In this document: positions 1 through 6,217 of the stretch, in pieces | Numbering within the stretch: the first letter of the stretch is position 1 | Layout: the number at the start of each line of letters is the position of its first letter | NCBI GenBank assembly: GCA_009936885.1 | Contig: JAACDT010000133.1 | Span: forward strand, 1-6,217 | Source: Alphaproteobacteria bacterium | GTDB taxonomy: Bacteria > Pseudomonadota > Alphaproteobacteria > Puniceispirillales > Puniceispirillaceae | DNA: 6,217 nucleotides | Direction: 5' to 3' | Translations under genes and position numbers: made by a program | Notes under the pieces: generated by a model | What the model was told of the DNA's origin: nothing | The model's input: the letters and a program-made list of their open reading frames with translations, nothing else | Database searches by the model: none

Positions 1-1131
1 ATATAATCTTGAATTATCAGGAAATTGAATGATATTCTGAGATTCTGGAACTGTGATTTCTGCAAGATTTTCAGCAATCGTTTTGCCTGTTATCGTCTTG
101 CAATCTGGGTGAATAAATCCGTGCTGTAATAATAAGTTCATTACTACAGGCACACCGCCAATTTGTTGAAACTCATAAATAGAATAGGTTCCAGCTGGTT
201 TTAGATCTGCAATATGCGGTGTTTTCTTGCAGATGTCCGAAATATCACTTAGTTCAAAATTTATACCGCACTCAAAGGCTATTGCCAAAATATGAAGAAT
301 GGTACTTGTTGATCCACCAAGCGCTGTTAAAACCGTAATCGCATTTTCGAATGCTTTTCGGGTTAAGATATTGCGAGGTTTAAAACCTGCTTTCATTAAA
401 TCAGTTATAGCTATTCCAGATTGATAGGCAATTTCATCTCTTGCCAAATCTATGGTTGGAACAAACGAGGCATTGGGAAGGGTTAGTCCAAGCGCTTCTA
501 TCACACATGCCATATTATTAGCGGAATATTGCGCGGTTATCGAACCTGCAGAAGGCAGGCAATGAGCCTCTATTTCATGAAGTTCTCTATTGCTAATTTT
601 GCCAGCAAATTGCTCCCCAATCGCCTTATAAAATTCTAGAATTGTAATATCACTTTTGCTCGAAGTGCCTGGAATCATCGAGCCGCCAAACATCACGATA
701 GAAGGGATATTAATTCTAGCCATTGACATCACCATTGCCGCAAGGGAAATATCACACCCTGCAAACCCAATGAGCGCATCAAACTTGTGTGAGAGTGCGG
801 TTAACTCGATTGTATCTGCTATTATTTCTCTGTTAATCAGTGAAGATTTAGCAATATTGCCAGATAACAAGATCTCATCTGACAAGGCTGTGGCTGTAAA
901 TTCGCGAGGCGTGCTGTTATTATCTCTTATGCCCCGCTTTGCTTCTTGTGCTTGTTGTGCAAGGCCTATATGGCTTGGCGATAATTCACTCCAGCCAGTA
1001 ACAACGCCTATAAATGGCTGTTCAATCTCAGTTGTACTCAACCCCATTGCATAGCTGGCAGCACGTGCAAGAGACGTTTTGGTATTAGACAAGTTTTTTT
1101 CTAACTTTTTGGCTTTGCGTGTCACCCGCAC
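1..1131 (-). CDS. IlvD/Edd superfamily protein with degenerate active site, 5' two thirds only
   Basis: The frame is open from a stop at 1135-1137 to the left edge, giving about 377 residues from a GTG at 1131; the C-terminal third lies outside the window. Family membership is seen in PFIGVVTGWSELSPSH (residues 39-54), INREIIADTIE, GFAGCDI (122-128), ARINIPSIVMFGGSMIPG, YSANNMACVIEALGL, FENAITVLTALGGST (261-275) and AGTYSIYEFQQIGGV. In IlvD-type dehydratases the second cysteine is followed by Asp and a carbamylated Lys that bind Mg, and a further Cys in a CPxxGxC segment binds the Fe-S cluster. Here Cys126 and Asp127 remain, but the Lys is Ile128 and the last Cys is Ile198 (SAGSITAQYS); the first Cys position is Ser53. 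Asp85 of the SDG-like motif remains, followed by Glu instead of Gly. The distal Glu and Ser positions are not visible. It follows the intact paralogue closely and was probably cotranscribed. The start is uncertain: GTG 1131, GTG 1125, or ATG 1141 in another frame; none has a good ribosome binding site. Ordinary dehydratase activity is doubtful; its role is unknown. Confidence 0.85.
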   Translation of the reverse strand, partial: MRVTRKAKKLEKNLSNTKTSLARAASYAMGLSTTEIEQPFIGVVTGWSELSPSHIGLAQQAQEAKRGIRDNNSTPREFTATALSDEILLSGNIAKSSLINREIIADTIELTALSHKFDALIGFAGCDISLAAMVMSMARINIPSIVMFGGSMIPGTSSKSDITILEFYKAIGEQFAGKISNRELHEIEAHCLPSAGSITAQYSANNMACVIEALGLTLPNASFVPTIDLARDEIAYQSGIAITDLMKAGFKPRNILTRKAFENAITVLTALGGSTSTILHILAIAFECGINFELSDISDICKKTPHIADLKPAGTYSIYEFQQIGGVPVVMNLLLQHGFIHPDCKTITGKTIAENLAEITVPESQNIIQFPDNSRLY

Positions 1132-1141
1132 TATTTACCAT
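1085..1141 (-). other. Overlapping start frame ending at an A7 run; possible frameshift at the 5' end of the second IlvD-like gene
   Basis: An ATG at 1141, 17 bases after the stop of the upstream gene, opens an 18-codon frame (MVNSAGDTQSQKVRKKLV) that ends in TAA at 1085-1087. It crosses a run of seven A (minus strand, plus positions 1094-1100). With six A instead of seven, the frame would read on as QKVRKNLSNTKTSLARA and join the IlvD-like protein directly, giving it a normal ATG start. With the sequence as given, the protein must start at a GTG (1131 or 1125), with a lysine-rich N-terminus (RKAKKLEKN). A homopolymer sequencing error, a real inactivating indel, slippage on the A run, or simple GTG use with a chance overlapping frame are all possible; sequence alone does not decide. 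Confidence 0.4.
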
Positions 1142-1158
1142 CAATAATTCAAAGGTCT

Positions 1159-3012
1159 TTAATTTTTATATTTATTAACGGGCTTAAAGCCTGAAAATTC
1201 TGGCTGTCTTGGATCGCACACAAACAAATCGCTATTTGGGTGCATGCCCGCACCATATATGGCAGAAACAGCCGATTTACGCATTCTGTTTAGCAAACGC
1301 GTATCAGCACGTCCCACAAATGGATGAACACCTGTATCTTCATCCACCTCACTATTCCATTTATCAAGCCTTGCTTTCACTATATTTGGTTCTTGTAGCT
1401 GTTTACAATTAATCTCATTACTATTAAGGCTTACCTCTATAGTATCGCCATTTTCAATCAGCGCAATCGGCCCTCCTACGGCAGCCTCTGGACCTACATG
1501 ACCTATTACCAAGCCAACAGAACCGCCAGAAAAACGACCATCTGTCATTAATCCCACAACAATATTTTTATCACGGCAAATAGCGGTTATCCTTGAGGTG
1601 GAGTCTAGCATTTCTGGCATTCCAGGACCTCCAACAGGACCCTCATAGCGAACAACAATCATATCATTATTTTCAAGCTCATTTGGTGTCGCATCCAAGA
1701 ATTTAAGAAGATCTTCTTCGCCATTAAATACCCTTGCTGAACCGTTAAATAAATTATTTTCAAGACCGCCCTCTACCCCTGCTAATTTTAAAACAGCACT
1801 AAATTCTGGGGATAGATTTCCGCCAAGTAAGCGCAGACCGCCTGTTTGTTTAAATGGTTTTTCTACAGAATATATAACGTCTCCATCTGGTTTATTTGGA
1901 GATAGGCTGTCAACCTGTTCAGCAAGTGTCATACCAGTGCATGTCATCACATCGCCTTTTAGAAGACCGGCATCTAATAAATCTTTAACAAACACCTGTA
2001 TCCCGCCCCTATCGTCAATATCTACCATTGAATATTTACCAAACGGCCTTGCATTCACAATCACAGGAACAACCTTATCTGAAAGATGGTTAAATTCATT
2101 GGCACTCATAATGTCCTGATAAAAATCTTTATAACCTGCTGCTCTTGCTATTTCCGGAGCATGAAGCATTACATTTGTAGAACCCCCAACCGACATAGCA
2201 ACAATAATTGCATTCCGGATAGAATCCCGATTAACAATATCTCTTGGTGTAATATTATTTTTAATTAGGTTTGAGAGGTAGGCTACTAATTCACTTGGGA
2301 ATTGCTCAATTCGTTTTGGGTCTTGAGAGGCTGGAGAGACCATATGCAATGGCTCCATTCCAACAACACCTAGGAATGTTTGCATTGTATTATAGGTAAA
2401 CATTCCGCCACAACTGCCATATCCAGGGCAGGATTCTAGCGATATTCTGCGCTTTAATTCCGCATCATCGCTTCCCGCAATCTGATAGCTACTAATAATG
2501 GCTATTGCTTCTCCATTCTGCGAGTCTCTCCCAGGTCGGATAGAGCCATCTGACATAATAATAGCAGGCCGGTTATGTTCCAGTACCGCAGCCAATGTTC
2601 CAACTGGCGGTTTATCACATGCCACAACTCCAATTACACCTTCAAGGCCAGTAGCACTTAAATGTTCACATAATGAATCGTTCGTTACTTCCCTTCCAAT
2701 AAGGGAGTAACGCATTTCCTTGGTGCCATTGCGAATTCCATCTGAAGTTGCAACTGTGAATTCTGGTTGAACAAGCCTATATCTCATTTGGCCTTCTGAG
2801 GTACCTACCTGTGCTCGCAACGCATCATGAATAGCTTGAACTTTACTTAACACACCAATATAACATTGAGAATCGCCCTTATTTCCAATCACCCCAATAG
2901 ATGGCTCATGAATCAGCTCAACATCAGTTCCTAATTCTCGCGCAATGCCATATGTTTGTGAATTTCTTCCAGGGTTATTATCAATAAGAACGGTGCGTGA
3001 ATTTTTAATCAT
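1159..3012 (-). CDS. IlvD/Edd superfamily dehydratase (dihydroxy-acid or sugar-acid type), substrate unassigned
   Basis: This 617-residue protein belongs to the Fe-S dehydratases that remove water from 2,3-dihydroxy acids or aldonic acids to give 2-keto-3-deoxy products; it is presumably cytosolic. The catalytic set is complete: Cys50, Cys132 and Cys201 (in ESCPGYGSCGGMFTYNTM) as cluster ligands; Asp91 (TSDGI), Asp133, Lys134 (CDK, the carbamylation site) and Glu467 (GGPGMPEML) for Mg; and Ser495 (DGRFSGGS) as the likely proton acceptor. VVRYEGPVGGPGMPEML and GHVGPEAAVGGPIALIENGD are classic C-terminal family blocks. Length matches E. coli IlvD (616 residues). Oddities are the first-Cys segment GDSQCYIG instead of the usual PCNxH-like motif, CDKPPVG instead of CDKxxPG, and an unusual tail (YGAGMHPNS, then CDPRQPEFSGFKP). 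These argue against assuming the valine/isoleucine enzyme, so I give no symbol. The ATG at 3012 is preceded by AAAGG. The gene lies 44 bases after valS and 17-27 bases before a degenerate paralogue, suggesting cotranscription with both. Confidence 0.92.
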   Translation of the reverse strand: MIKNSRTVLIDNNPGRNSQTYGIARELGTDVELIHEPSIGVIGNKGDSQCYIGVLSKVQAIHDALRAQVGTSEGQMRYRLVQPEFTVATSDGIRNGTKEMRYSLIGREVTNDSLCEHLSATGLEGVIGVVACDKPPVGTLAAVLEHNRPAIIMSDGSIRPGRDSQNGEAIAIISSYQIAGSDDAELKRRISLESCPGYGSCGGMFTYNTMQTFLGVVGMEPLHMVSPASQDPKRIEQFPSELVAYLSNLIKNNITPRDIVNRDSIRNAIIVAMSVGGSTNVMLHAPEIARAAGYKDFYQDIMSANEFNHLSDKVVPVIVNARPFGKYSMVDIDDRGGIQVFVKDLLDAGLLKGDVMTCTGMTLAEQVDSLSPNKPDGDVIYSVEKPFKQTGGLRLLGGNLSPEFSAVLKLAGVEGGLENNLFNGSARVFNGEEDLLKFLDATPNELENNDMIVVRYEGPVGGPGMPEMLDSTSRITAICRDKNIVVGLMTDGRFSGGSVGLVIGHVGPEAAVGGPIALIENGDTIEVSLNSNEINCKQLQEPNIVKARLDKWNSEVDEDTGVHPFVGRADTRLLNRMRKSAVSAIYGAGMHPNSDLFVCDPRQPEFSGFKPVNKYKN

Positions 3013-3022
3013 TTTATATAAA

Positions 3023-3027
3023 CCTTT
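3023..3027 (-). promoter_or_regulatory. Ribosome binding site of the complete IlvD/Edd gene
   Basis: AAAGG on the minus strand lies ten bases before the ATG at 3012, inside the 44-base gap after valS. It is the clearest Shine-Dalgarno-like site in the window and supports this start; the gaps before valS and before the second IlvD-like gene have only weak candidates. Confidence 0.6.
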
Positions 3028-3056
3028 GAGAATATCTTTATCTAATATTTATGGTC

Positions 3057-5675
3057 TCAGCCAAGTCGTTTTAATGCTGTATGAAGTGCTTCAACTCTAC
3101 CCTGCTCAGAACTAAGTCGCTTTTTATTTTCCTCTATTACATGACTAGGCGCTTTACTAATAAATCCTTCATTTGATAATTTCTTAGAAATCTTATCAAT
3201 TTCAGTCTGTGATGCAGAAATTTCTTTATTCAAACGGGCTGCCTCAGCCTCAAAATCCAATATGCCCTCAAGAGGCAGAGCAATATCAAAACCATGTAAG
3301 TTTGAAATAGCTGTTTCTTTTGGAAATTCATCTTGTGTAATTGAAAACTTCTCAATTCTTGCCAGTTTCAGAAGAGAGATTTTCATAGATTCAATTACGT
3401 CTATCTGGGTGGTAGATGCAGACCTTATCAAAAGCTGAGGCTTTGATGATAGCGGTATATTCATCTCTGACCTTACGGCTCTTATCTCTGTTATAAGGTC
3501 TATCACCATTGATAGTTGGGTATCCCCTGACCCTAGATTTGTTGGGGTTGGAAGCGATGCGGTAATAAGCAGATTATCTGATTCGAATATCTGCTTATTG
3601 AGCTCTTCCGTAATGAAGGGCATGATTGGATTGAGAAGCTGCATTGCCTGATACAACACATAAGGGGCTATTTTTCTAGTTTCCTTAGATACATCTAGGT
3701 CAGGTTTAATAAACTCTATGTACCAATCACAATATAAATTCCAAATAAAGTGATATATTTTATCTGCTGCTTCGTTAAATCTATAGCCGCTAATGGCATC
3801 ACCAAAAGAAGTAATAATTATATCAAGCTCGTGTAATATCCATTTATTTACAAGTAGCGTGACGTTTTCTGGCCTCTGGGGTACCCCTGTTAGGGAATGA
3901 AATTCAAGAAAGCGAGCCGCATTCCATATTTTTGTTGCAAAATTGCGATAACCCTCAATTTTTGTTTCAGATAACTTTAAATCGCGCCCTTGTGCTGCCA
4001 TTGCGGTAAGTGTAAACCGCAACGCATCAGAGCCATATTTCTGTGTTAAATCAAGCGGATCGAGAACGTTTCCTTTTGATTTGGACATTTTTTGTCCATG
4101 CTCATCACGCACTAATGCATGAATATAGACATCTTTAAACGGTACTTCTCCGTCCATAAAATGCATGCTCATCATCATCATTCTAGCAACCCAAAAGAAA
4201 ATAATGTCAAAGCCAGTAACAAGTACATCCCCTGGATAATATTTTGCTAACTCAGAAGTAGAGTGAGGCCAGCCTAAAGTAGAAAAAGGCCATAAAGCTG
4301 ACGAAAACCAGGTATCAAGAACATCTTCATCACGGTGAAGCTCAACATCTCTGCCATAATGTGATTTTGCAGATTTTTGTGCCTCTTCTCTGGTTTCCTC
4401 AACAAAACCAATTCCATCTGGTCCATACCAAGCTGGAATTTGGTGTCCCCACCATAATTGCCTTGATACACACCAAGGCTGAATATTATGCATCCACTCA
4501 AAATAGGTTTTTTCCCAATGCTGGGGAACAAACTTTGTCTTTCCAGTCTCGACAGCCTTAATAGCTGGCTTTGCGAGTGTTTGCACATCAACATACCACT
4601 GATCCATAAGCCAAGGTTCTACAATCACTCCAGAGCGATCCCCATGCGGCACAGAATGCTTGTTTGGCACCACCGCTCCTAATAATCCCAGAGCCTCTAA
4701 TTCTTCTAAGATTTGTTTTCTGGCCACAAATCTATCAAGACCCCTGAACCGTTCGGGTGCATTTTCATTAATACAGGCATGCGCATCAAATATATTCATG
4801 AGTTCTAATTTGTGCCTGCGCCCTACTTCAAAGTCATTGAAATCATGAGCAGGTGTGATTTTTACAGCGCCTGTTCCTTTTTCCATGTCAGAATAGCTAT
4901 CCGCAATTATAGGAATTTCTCTATTTACAAGCGGTAGCATAACAGTTTTGCCAATAAGATGGGTAAATCTCTCATCTTCTGGGTTCACAACAACAGCCAT
5001 ATCTCCGAGCATTGTCTCTGGCCGTGTTGTAGCAACAGTAATAAATTTTGATGGATCAGAAGCAAGCGGATAACGCAGTGACCACATGTTGCCTTCTACG
5101 TCCTTTTGCTCAACCTCAAGGTCTGAGATAGCCGTCTGTAATTTTGGATCCCAATTCACCAATCTCTTATCACGATAAATAAGATTTTGTTTGTGCAAAG
5201 CCACAAAAACTTTATTCACCGCCTGTGAGAGGCCTTCATCAAGCGTAAACCTGCTTCTAGGCCAGTCAGGGGTAATACCAAGATGGCGCTGCTGATGAAT
5301 TATACGCCCGCCTGATTTAGATTTCCATTCCCAAACCTTTTCAACAAATTTATCTCGGCCAAGGTCACGCCTATTCACATTTTCATCTGCTAATTGGCGT
5401 TCTACAACCATTTGTGTGGCAATGCCAGCATGATCCATTCCTGGCTGCCACAACACATCTCTACCTTTTTTGCGATAAAACCGGATTAATACATCTTGCA
5501 AAGTAAAGGTAAGAGCATGTCCCATGTGGAGTGAGCCAGTTACATTTGGAGGCGGCATCATAATTGTATAGGGCGTTGTAGCGTCATCAGGGGAGCATGC
5601 AAAAGCGCCAGCCTCCTCAGATGCCTCGTACCATTTACGCTCTATCAAACTAGGATTATAGGTTTTCTCTAACAT
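3057..5675 (-). CDS. valS: Valyl-tRNA synthetase (class Ia)
   Basis: This cytosolic enzyme joins valine to tRNA-Val using ATP and edits mischarged threonine. The 872-residue protein is complete. The N-terminus (LEKTYNPSLIERKWYE) is typical. The HIGH signature is HMGH at residues 50-53 after PPPNVTGSL, and KMSKS lies at 529-533 in DEHGQKMSKSKGNVLDP. The inserted CP1 editing domain is marked by TTRPETMLGD (216-225), GTGAVKITPAHDFNDFEVG (267-285) and NKHSVPHGDRSG. WWGHQIPAWY and DVLDTWFSSALWPFSTLGWP are strongly conserved ValRS blocks. The anticodon-binding helical domain follows from about 600, and residues about 803-872 form the C-terminal coiled-coil arm (AARLNKEI..., then ALKRLG) that contacts the tRNA. 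Nothing is missing. It starts 42 bases after the TolC-family gene with only a weak GTAGA-like ribosome binding site, and no T-box-sized leader precedes it, so regulation as part of a longer transcript is likely. Confidence 0.98.
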   Translation of the reverse strand: MLEKTYNPSLIERKWYEASEEAGAFACSPDDATTPYTIMMPPPNVTGSLHMGHALTFTLQDVLIRFYRKKGRDVLWQPGMDHAGIATQMVVERQLADENVNRRDLGRDKFVEKVWEWKSKSGGRIIHQQRHLGITPDWPRSRFTLDEGLSQAVNKVFVALHKQNLIYRDKRLVNWDPKLQTAISDLEVEQKDVEGNMWSLRYPLASDPSKFITVATTRPETMLGDMAVVVNPEDERFTHLIGKTVMLPLVNREIPIIADSYSDMEKGTGAVKITPAHDFNDFEVGRRHKLELMNIFDAHACINENAPERFRGLDRFVARKQILEELEALGLLGAVVPNKHSVPHGDRSGVIVEPWLMDQWYVDVQTLAKPAIKAVETGKTKFVPQHWEKTYFEWMHNIQPWCVSRQLWWGHQIPAWYGPDGIGFVEETREEAQKSAKSHYGRDVELHRDEDVLDTWFSSALWPFSTLGWPHSTSELAKYYPGDVLVTGFDIIFFWVARMMMMSMHFMDGEVPFKDVYIHALVRDEHGQKMSKSKGNVLDPLDLTQKYGSDALRFTLTAMAAQGRDLKLSETKIEGYRNFATKIWNAARFLEFHSLTGVPQRPENVTLLVNKWILHELDIIITSFGDAISGYRFNEAADKIYHFIWNLYCDWYIEFIKPDLDVSKETRKIAPYVLYQAMQLLNPIMPFITEELNKQIFESDNLLITASLPTPTNLGSGDTQLSMVIDLITEIRAVRSEMNIPLSSKPQLLIRSASTTQIDVIESMKISLLKLARIEKFSITQDEFPKETAISNLHGFDIALPLEGILDFEAEAARLNKEISASQTEIDKISKKLSNEGFISKAPSHVIEENKKRLSSEQGRVEALHTALKRLG

Positions 5676-5717
5676 TCAAACATTCTACTTTACGATACAA
5701 TTAATTAAGAGTTTTTA

Positions 5718-6217
5718 TTACTCTGGCTGAGCATATTTAAGCACAGATATAATCGAGCCGACTTCAGGTTCTGGTTCCTCTAGCGCTTCAAGTGGAATGA
5801 GTGCATCGCCTACCCCTAAATTCTGAGCGGTAAGAGCTCCTATTGATTGAAGCAGCTGATATCCTGTTAATAATACAGAATGACTAGCTCGCAATTCTCG
5901 TAGCTTTGCATTTTTCAAATCATCTTCAGAATCTAATTCATCAAGGAACGTCTTGTTGCCGAATTCCACTTCTGTTTTGGTGGCATCTACTACTAATTCA
6001 TAAGCCTCAACCTCTGCTGTAGATGCTTTATGTTGTATCTTGGCGGCAACATGGTTTCTAAAGCCTGCACGCGCTGCAAGGCCAATAGAGCGCTTGACTT
6101 CATCGCGCTGATATTGCTTTGACATCACATCAGATATAAGCTTTTGGGTTTGTGCCATTGTTGCTGGCGTGACTAAAAATGGAACAGATACAGAAATATT
6201 AGCTGAAAGCTCGTTCC
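5718..6217 (-). CDS. TolC-family outer membrane efflux/secretion protein, C-terminal part only
   Basis: The gene enters from the right edge; 165 complete residues are visible and the true start is outside the window. The internal Met at 6158 is not the start, because the frame continues upstream as NELSANISVSVPFLVTPAT, which matches the beta strand of the second TolC repeat (family pattern VSVPLF). TolC proteins are trimeric outer membrane channels with a long periplasmic helical tunnel, serving efflux pumps or type I secretion. The final family signature is clear: EFGNKTFLDELDSEDDLKNA (visible residues 84-103), the counterpart of the EVGxRTxLDVLNAEQELL motif, then GYQLLQSIGALTA (118-130), the usual YxLLxxxGxLTA end of the last helix. 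About 35 residues follow, rich in Pro, Glu and Leu, a short periplasmic tail. Two adjacent TAA codons (5718-5720, 5715-5717) end the gene. Whether it serves drug efflux or protein secretion cannot be told from this part. Confidence 0.88.
   Translation of the reverse strand, partial: NELSANISVSVPFLVTPATMAQTQKLISDVMSKQYQRDEVKRSIGLAARAGFRNHVAAKIQHKASTAEVEAYELVVDATKTEVEFGNKTFLDELDSEDDLKNAKLRELRASHSVLLTGYQLLQSIGALTAQNLGVGDALIPLEALEEPEPEVGSIISVLKYAQPE

Noticed and set aside
656..1054. A 132-codon plus-strand open frame
   Set aside because: It lies wholly antisense to the conserved IlvD-like coding sequence and its translation shows no recognisable family; it mirrors the codons of the real gene.
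1159..3012. Naming this gene edd (phosphogluconate dehydratase)
   Set aside because: It lacks the characteristic Edd N-terminus (CGNLAHG-type region), and its C-terminal blocks are closer to IlvD and aldonate dehydratases.
4274..4594. A 106-codon minus-strand frame inside valS, plus several 60-70 codon plus-strand frames elsewhere
   Set aside because: They overlap strongly conserved ValRS or dehydratase sequence in other frames and have no motif or ribosome binding site of their own.
5701..5708. The palindrome TTAATTAA between the TolC gene and valS
   Set aside because: It is eight bases with no loop or following T run, too short for a terminator, and expected in an AT-rich spacer.
5676..5717. 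A possible promoter before valS (TAGAAT as a -10 box)
   Set aside because: No convincing -35 box lies 16-18 bases upstream and the box would be only nine bases from the start codon; AT-rich spacers produce such matches by chance.
5718..6158. A separate small gene of 146 codons starting at the Met at 6158
   Set aside because: The frame runs on upstream without a stop to the window edge, with TolC-like strand sequence (ISVSVPF), so this Met is internal to a larger TolC-family gene.

Overview
The window most likely comes from an AT-rich bacterium, probably an alphaproteobacterium. A TolC-family outer membrane protein gene lies directly upstream of valS, a neighbourhood I know from alphaproteobacteria (often pcm-tolC-popZ-valS). 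The ValRS has the ordinary bacterial form with a C-terminal coiled-coil arm. A low-GC marine lineage is a reasonable guess, but the window has no rRNA or other marker to settle it.

All genes are on the minus strand and read from right to left: the 3' end of a TolC-family gene (5718-6217, cut by the right edge), a complete valS (3057-5675), a complete gene for a dehydratase of the IlvD/Edd superfamily (1159-3012), and the 5' two thirds of a second, divergent IlvD/Edd gene (1 to about 1131, cut by the left edge). The gaps are 42, 44 and 17-27 bases. I see no terminator hairpin in them, so the genes probably form one transcription unit. No gap exceeds 300 bases, and I see no RNA gene, mobile element, repeat array or CRISPR.

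The main point of interest is the pair of IlvD/Edd genes after valS. The upstream copy keeps every cluster ligand, metal ligand and catalytic residue I can place, but its active-site surroundings are unusual: the first cysteine sits in GDSQCYIG and the second in CDKPPVG. The downstream copy keeps the fold-defining sequence of the family but has lost the carbamylated lysine (CDI instead of CDK) and the last cysteine ligand (GSI instead of GSC), and has serine where many members have the first cysteine. It looks like a non-catalytic partner or a family member with changed chemistry. Its 5' end also shows two overlapping reading frames that meet at an A7 run.

Functional links: TolC acts in export through the outer membrane and ValRS charges tRNA-Val. 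IlvD proper makes the keto-acid precursors of valine and isoleucine, which would be a tempting link to valS. However, neither IlvD-like protein here resembles canonical IlvD closely enough to assume that substrate.
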